Assembly (NCBI GenBank): GCA_022710245.1
Contig: JAKLHH010000522.1
Coordinates: forward strand, 1 to 5,952
DNA: 5,952 nucleotides
Direction of reading: 5' to 3'
From: Myxococcota bacterium
Lineage (GTDB): Bacteria; Myxococcota; Polyangia; GCA-2747355; JAKLHH01
The notes under the pieces are model-generated. The model ran no database searches, was not told the DNA's origin, and worked only from the letters and a program-made list of their open reading frames with translations. Made by a program: the position numbers and the translations under genes. Below, piece by piece: positions 5,189 through 5,952 of the stretch. The number at the start of each line of letters is the position of its first letter. Position 1 is the stretch's first letter.

Positions 5189-5600
5189 GTGAGAAGCCGA
5201 GCTGCAGAGCGTTGTCCCGCACGCGCTGGTCCAGGGTGAGCGGCTGGATCGCCGGCTCGGCCGCGTGCAGCTCGAGCAGGCTGGCGAGGTGGATCGCGTC
5301 CAGCGACCGGATCGGCTCGCAGGGGAAGCGCTGGCCGGCGCGCCGGCAGACCGCGTCGGTGATCTCCAGGATCGACCAGCCACGCTGGGCGCGCGCGAGG
5401 AGCTGACGCGCCCTGTTGCCCTCCGCGGCGCTGACGCGAGAGGTGGTCTCTGCCACGACGAGGACTCGCTGGCACTCGAGCAGCGTCAGGCGTGAGGTGA
5501 GGATCGCGCTGGCGGCGCTCAGCTCGGGGAGCACCTGGTGCTGGGCTGGCTCTCCGAGCAACCAGGCGAGCACCGCGCTGCTCTCGGCGTAGAGGATCAT
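5178..5600 (-). CDS. PIN-domain ribonuclease toxin, VapC-like
   Basis: This 140-residue protein is a single PIN domain, the fold of VapC toxins: Mg-dependent RNases that typically cut tRNA or rRNA and are held inactive by the partner antitoxin. Acidic residues in PIN positions are Glu6 (ILYAESSAV), Glu42 (LTLLECQRVL), Asp101 (RSLDAIHLAS) and Asp124 (LTLDQRVRDNALQLGF). The first of these is normally Asp; Glu here is a conservative exchange that keeps the charge, and activity is likely but untested. The ATG overlaps the antitoxin stop by four bases (ATGA), so translation is coupled and the toxin has no ribosome site of its own worth noting. Length is normal for VapC. The last three residues (PRP) and the TAG stop at 5180-5178 lie within the 17-bp repeat array. 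A consensus unit there would read CAG and extend the protein by about 30 repeat-encoded residues. Confidence 0.9.
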   Translation of the reverse strand: MILYAESSAVLAWLLGEPAQHQVLPELSAASAILTSRLTLLECQRVLVVAETTSRVSAAEGNRARQLLARAQRGWSILEITDAVCRRAGQRFPCEPIRSLDAIHLASLLELHAAEPAIQPLTLDQRVRDNALQLGFSPRP

Positions 5601-5893
5601 CGGCCGGCGTCGTCCTCGCCGCGCGTCCAGGCCAGGAGCTGCCGCGAGGTCCCCTCCTCGAGGCCGAGCTCGGAGGGCGCGTAGACCTCGGGGTCATGCG
5701 GGAGCCCCGGCTTGAGGACCCCGCTCTCGGAGAGCTCGTGCAGCGGCCCCAGCCGGTCGGCCGTCACCGAGGGAGGCCGCAGCTCCGCCACGACCTGGCC
5801 GCGATCGGTCACCAGGACCACCTCGCCCGCCCTGGCCCGGCGCACGTAGTCGCTCAGCTTGGCCTTCAGCTCACGGAGCCCAACGGCGTACAT
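5597..5893 (-). CDS. Phd/YefM-type antitoxin of the PIN toxin
   Basis: This 98-residue protein is the antitoxin of the pair. Its N-terminal 40 residues, MYAVGLRELKAKLSDYVRRA then GEVVLVTDRGQVVAELRPP, are the typical Phd/YefM fold. That fold dimerises and binds operator DNA. The rest, ending LLAWTRGEDDAGR, is the variable tail expected to wrap around and inhibit the toxin. I chose the ATG at 5893-5891. It starts two residues before the family's usual first strand, and the promoter boxes and palindrome lie directly upstream, so the message would begin at or next to this ATG. A GTG at 5920 would add nine residues but falls inside the promoter and has no ribosome site. The stop overlaps the toxin start in ATGA. 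Expected behaviour, from the family, is repression of its own operon together with the toxin. Confidence 0.87.
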   Translation of the reverse strand: MYAVGLRELKAKLSDYVRRARAGEVVLVTDRGQVVAELRPPSVTADRLGPLHELSESGVLKPGLPHDPEVYAPSELGLEEGTSRQLLAWTRGEDDAGR

Positions 5894-5899
5894 ACCTTG

Positions 5900-5928
5900 A
5901 TTGTGACTACAAGTGGTCACAAGGTCAA
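5900..5928 (-). promoter_or_regulatory. Candidate promoter of the toxin-antitoxin operon, probably leaderless
   Basis: On the minus strand TTGACC (5928-5923) and CACAAT (5905-5900) are separated by 17 bases, each with four or more consensus matches. A start about seven bases past the -10 falls at roughly 5893, the first base of the antitoxin ATG. The only purine-rich element before the ATG, AAGG, is one base away and too close to serve as a normal ribosome site, which fits leaderless translation. Confidence 0.5.
5901..5922. promoter_or_regulatory. Palindromic operator of the toxin-antitoxin operon
   Basis: The left arm TTGTGACTAC (5901-5910) and right arm GTGGTCACAA (5913-5922) are inverted copies with one mismatch in ten positions and a two-base AA centre. 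Seven outer bases of each arm match perfectly. A looser outer pair, ACCTTG (5894-5899) and CAAGGT (5920-5925), flanks it. The palindrome fills the spacer and part of the -10 of the antitoxin promoter, exactly where a Phd/YefM antitoxin-toxin complex would bind to repress. Binding itself is inferred. Confidence 0.65.
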
Positions 5929-5952
5929 GGCAACGTGAGGGAGGGACCGGAC

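Noticed and set aside
4994..5239. GTG-started plus-strand ORF with a good GAGGAGGAGG site before it
   Set aside because: Its recognisable part is just the copied hemN tail. The rest is repeat translation and antisense of the toxin, so I treat it as a remnant.
4756..5697. Minus-strand 313-codon frame running through the toxin genes, the repeats and the region below hemN
   Set aside because: It stays open mainly because the 17-bp repeat has no stops in this direction. It overlaps the toxin and antitoxin out of frame and shows no domain.

Overview
This GC-rich window (by eye about 70% G+C, with nearly every third codon position G or C in the real genes) looks like chromosomal DNA of a high-GC bacterium. 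A myxobacterium or related former deltaproteobacterium fits the base composition, the TTG starts and the gene style, but that placement is inference because the window holds no taxonomic marker. Five genes are well supported: a lipid acyltransferase (minus), a TetR-family regulator (plus), hemE (plus), hemN (plus), and a VapB/VapC-type toxin-antitoxin pair (minus). Gene order from left to right is: unassigned left edge (1-268), acyltransferase, divergent promoter region (1184-1416), tetR, hemE, hemN, an eroded non-coding stretch (4716-5177), toxin, antitoxin.

The acyltransferase and the TetR regulator are transcribed away from each other from a 233-base region. That region has a credible promoter in each direction, a long GC-rich inverted repeat, and a heptamer (CCGACCT) shared by the two sides. 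Both genes start with TTG. The regulator probably acts on this region, but no operator can be proven by eye. Below the acyltransferase stop lies a striking 44-base purine tract (one C interruption) with G-quadruplex potential on the template strand.

hemE and hemN encode consecutive haem-pathway steps: uroporphyrinogen III to coproporphyrinogen III, then to protoporphyrinogen IX by the oxygen-independent radical-SAM route. The stop of hemE and the start of hemN share one base (TGATG), which implies translational coupling. Both proteins keep their catalytic and cofactor residues. HemN carries an extra, disordered-looking N-terminal stretch of about 35 residues compared with E. coli HemN.

Downstream of hemN the DNA looks like decayed coding sequence. 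Very high third-position GC jumps from one reading frame to another near 4813-4832, and a second copy of part of the hemN 3' end (27 of 28 bases identical) sits about 400 bases below the original. A 17-bp tandem array of six units follows and runs into the 3' end of the toxin gene, whose stop codon is made by a single-base variant in the last unit. The toxin-antitoxin pair has a 4-base ATGA overlap. It is preceded by a near-perfect 22-bp palindrome embedded in a promoter that seems to start transcription at the antitoxin ATG. The toxin has Glu where the first conserved Asp of PIN domains is normally found.

I do not see a clearly new multi-gene system. The most unusual items are the toxin/tandem-repeat junction, the decayed region with the duplicated hemN piece, and the regulatory architecture of the toxin-antitoxin promoter.
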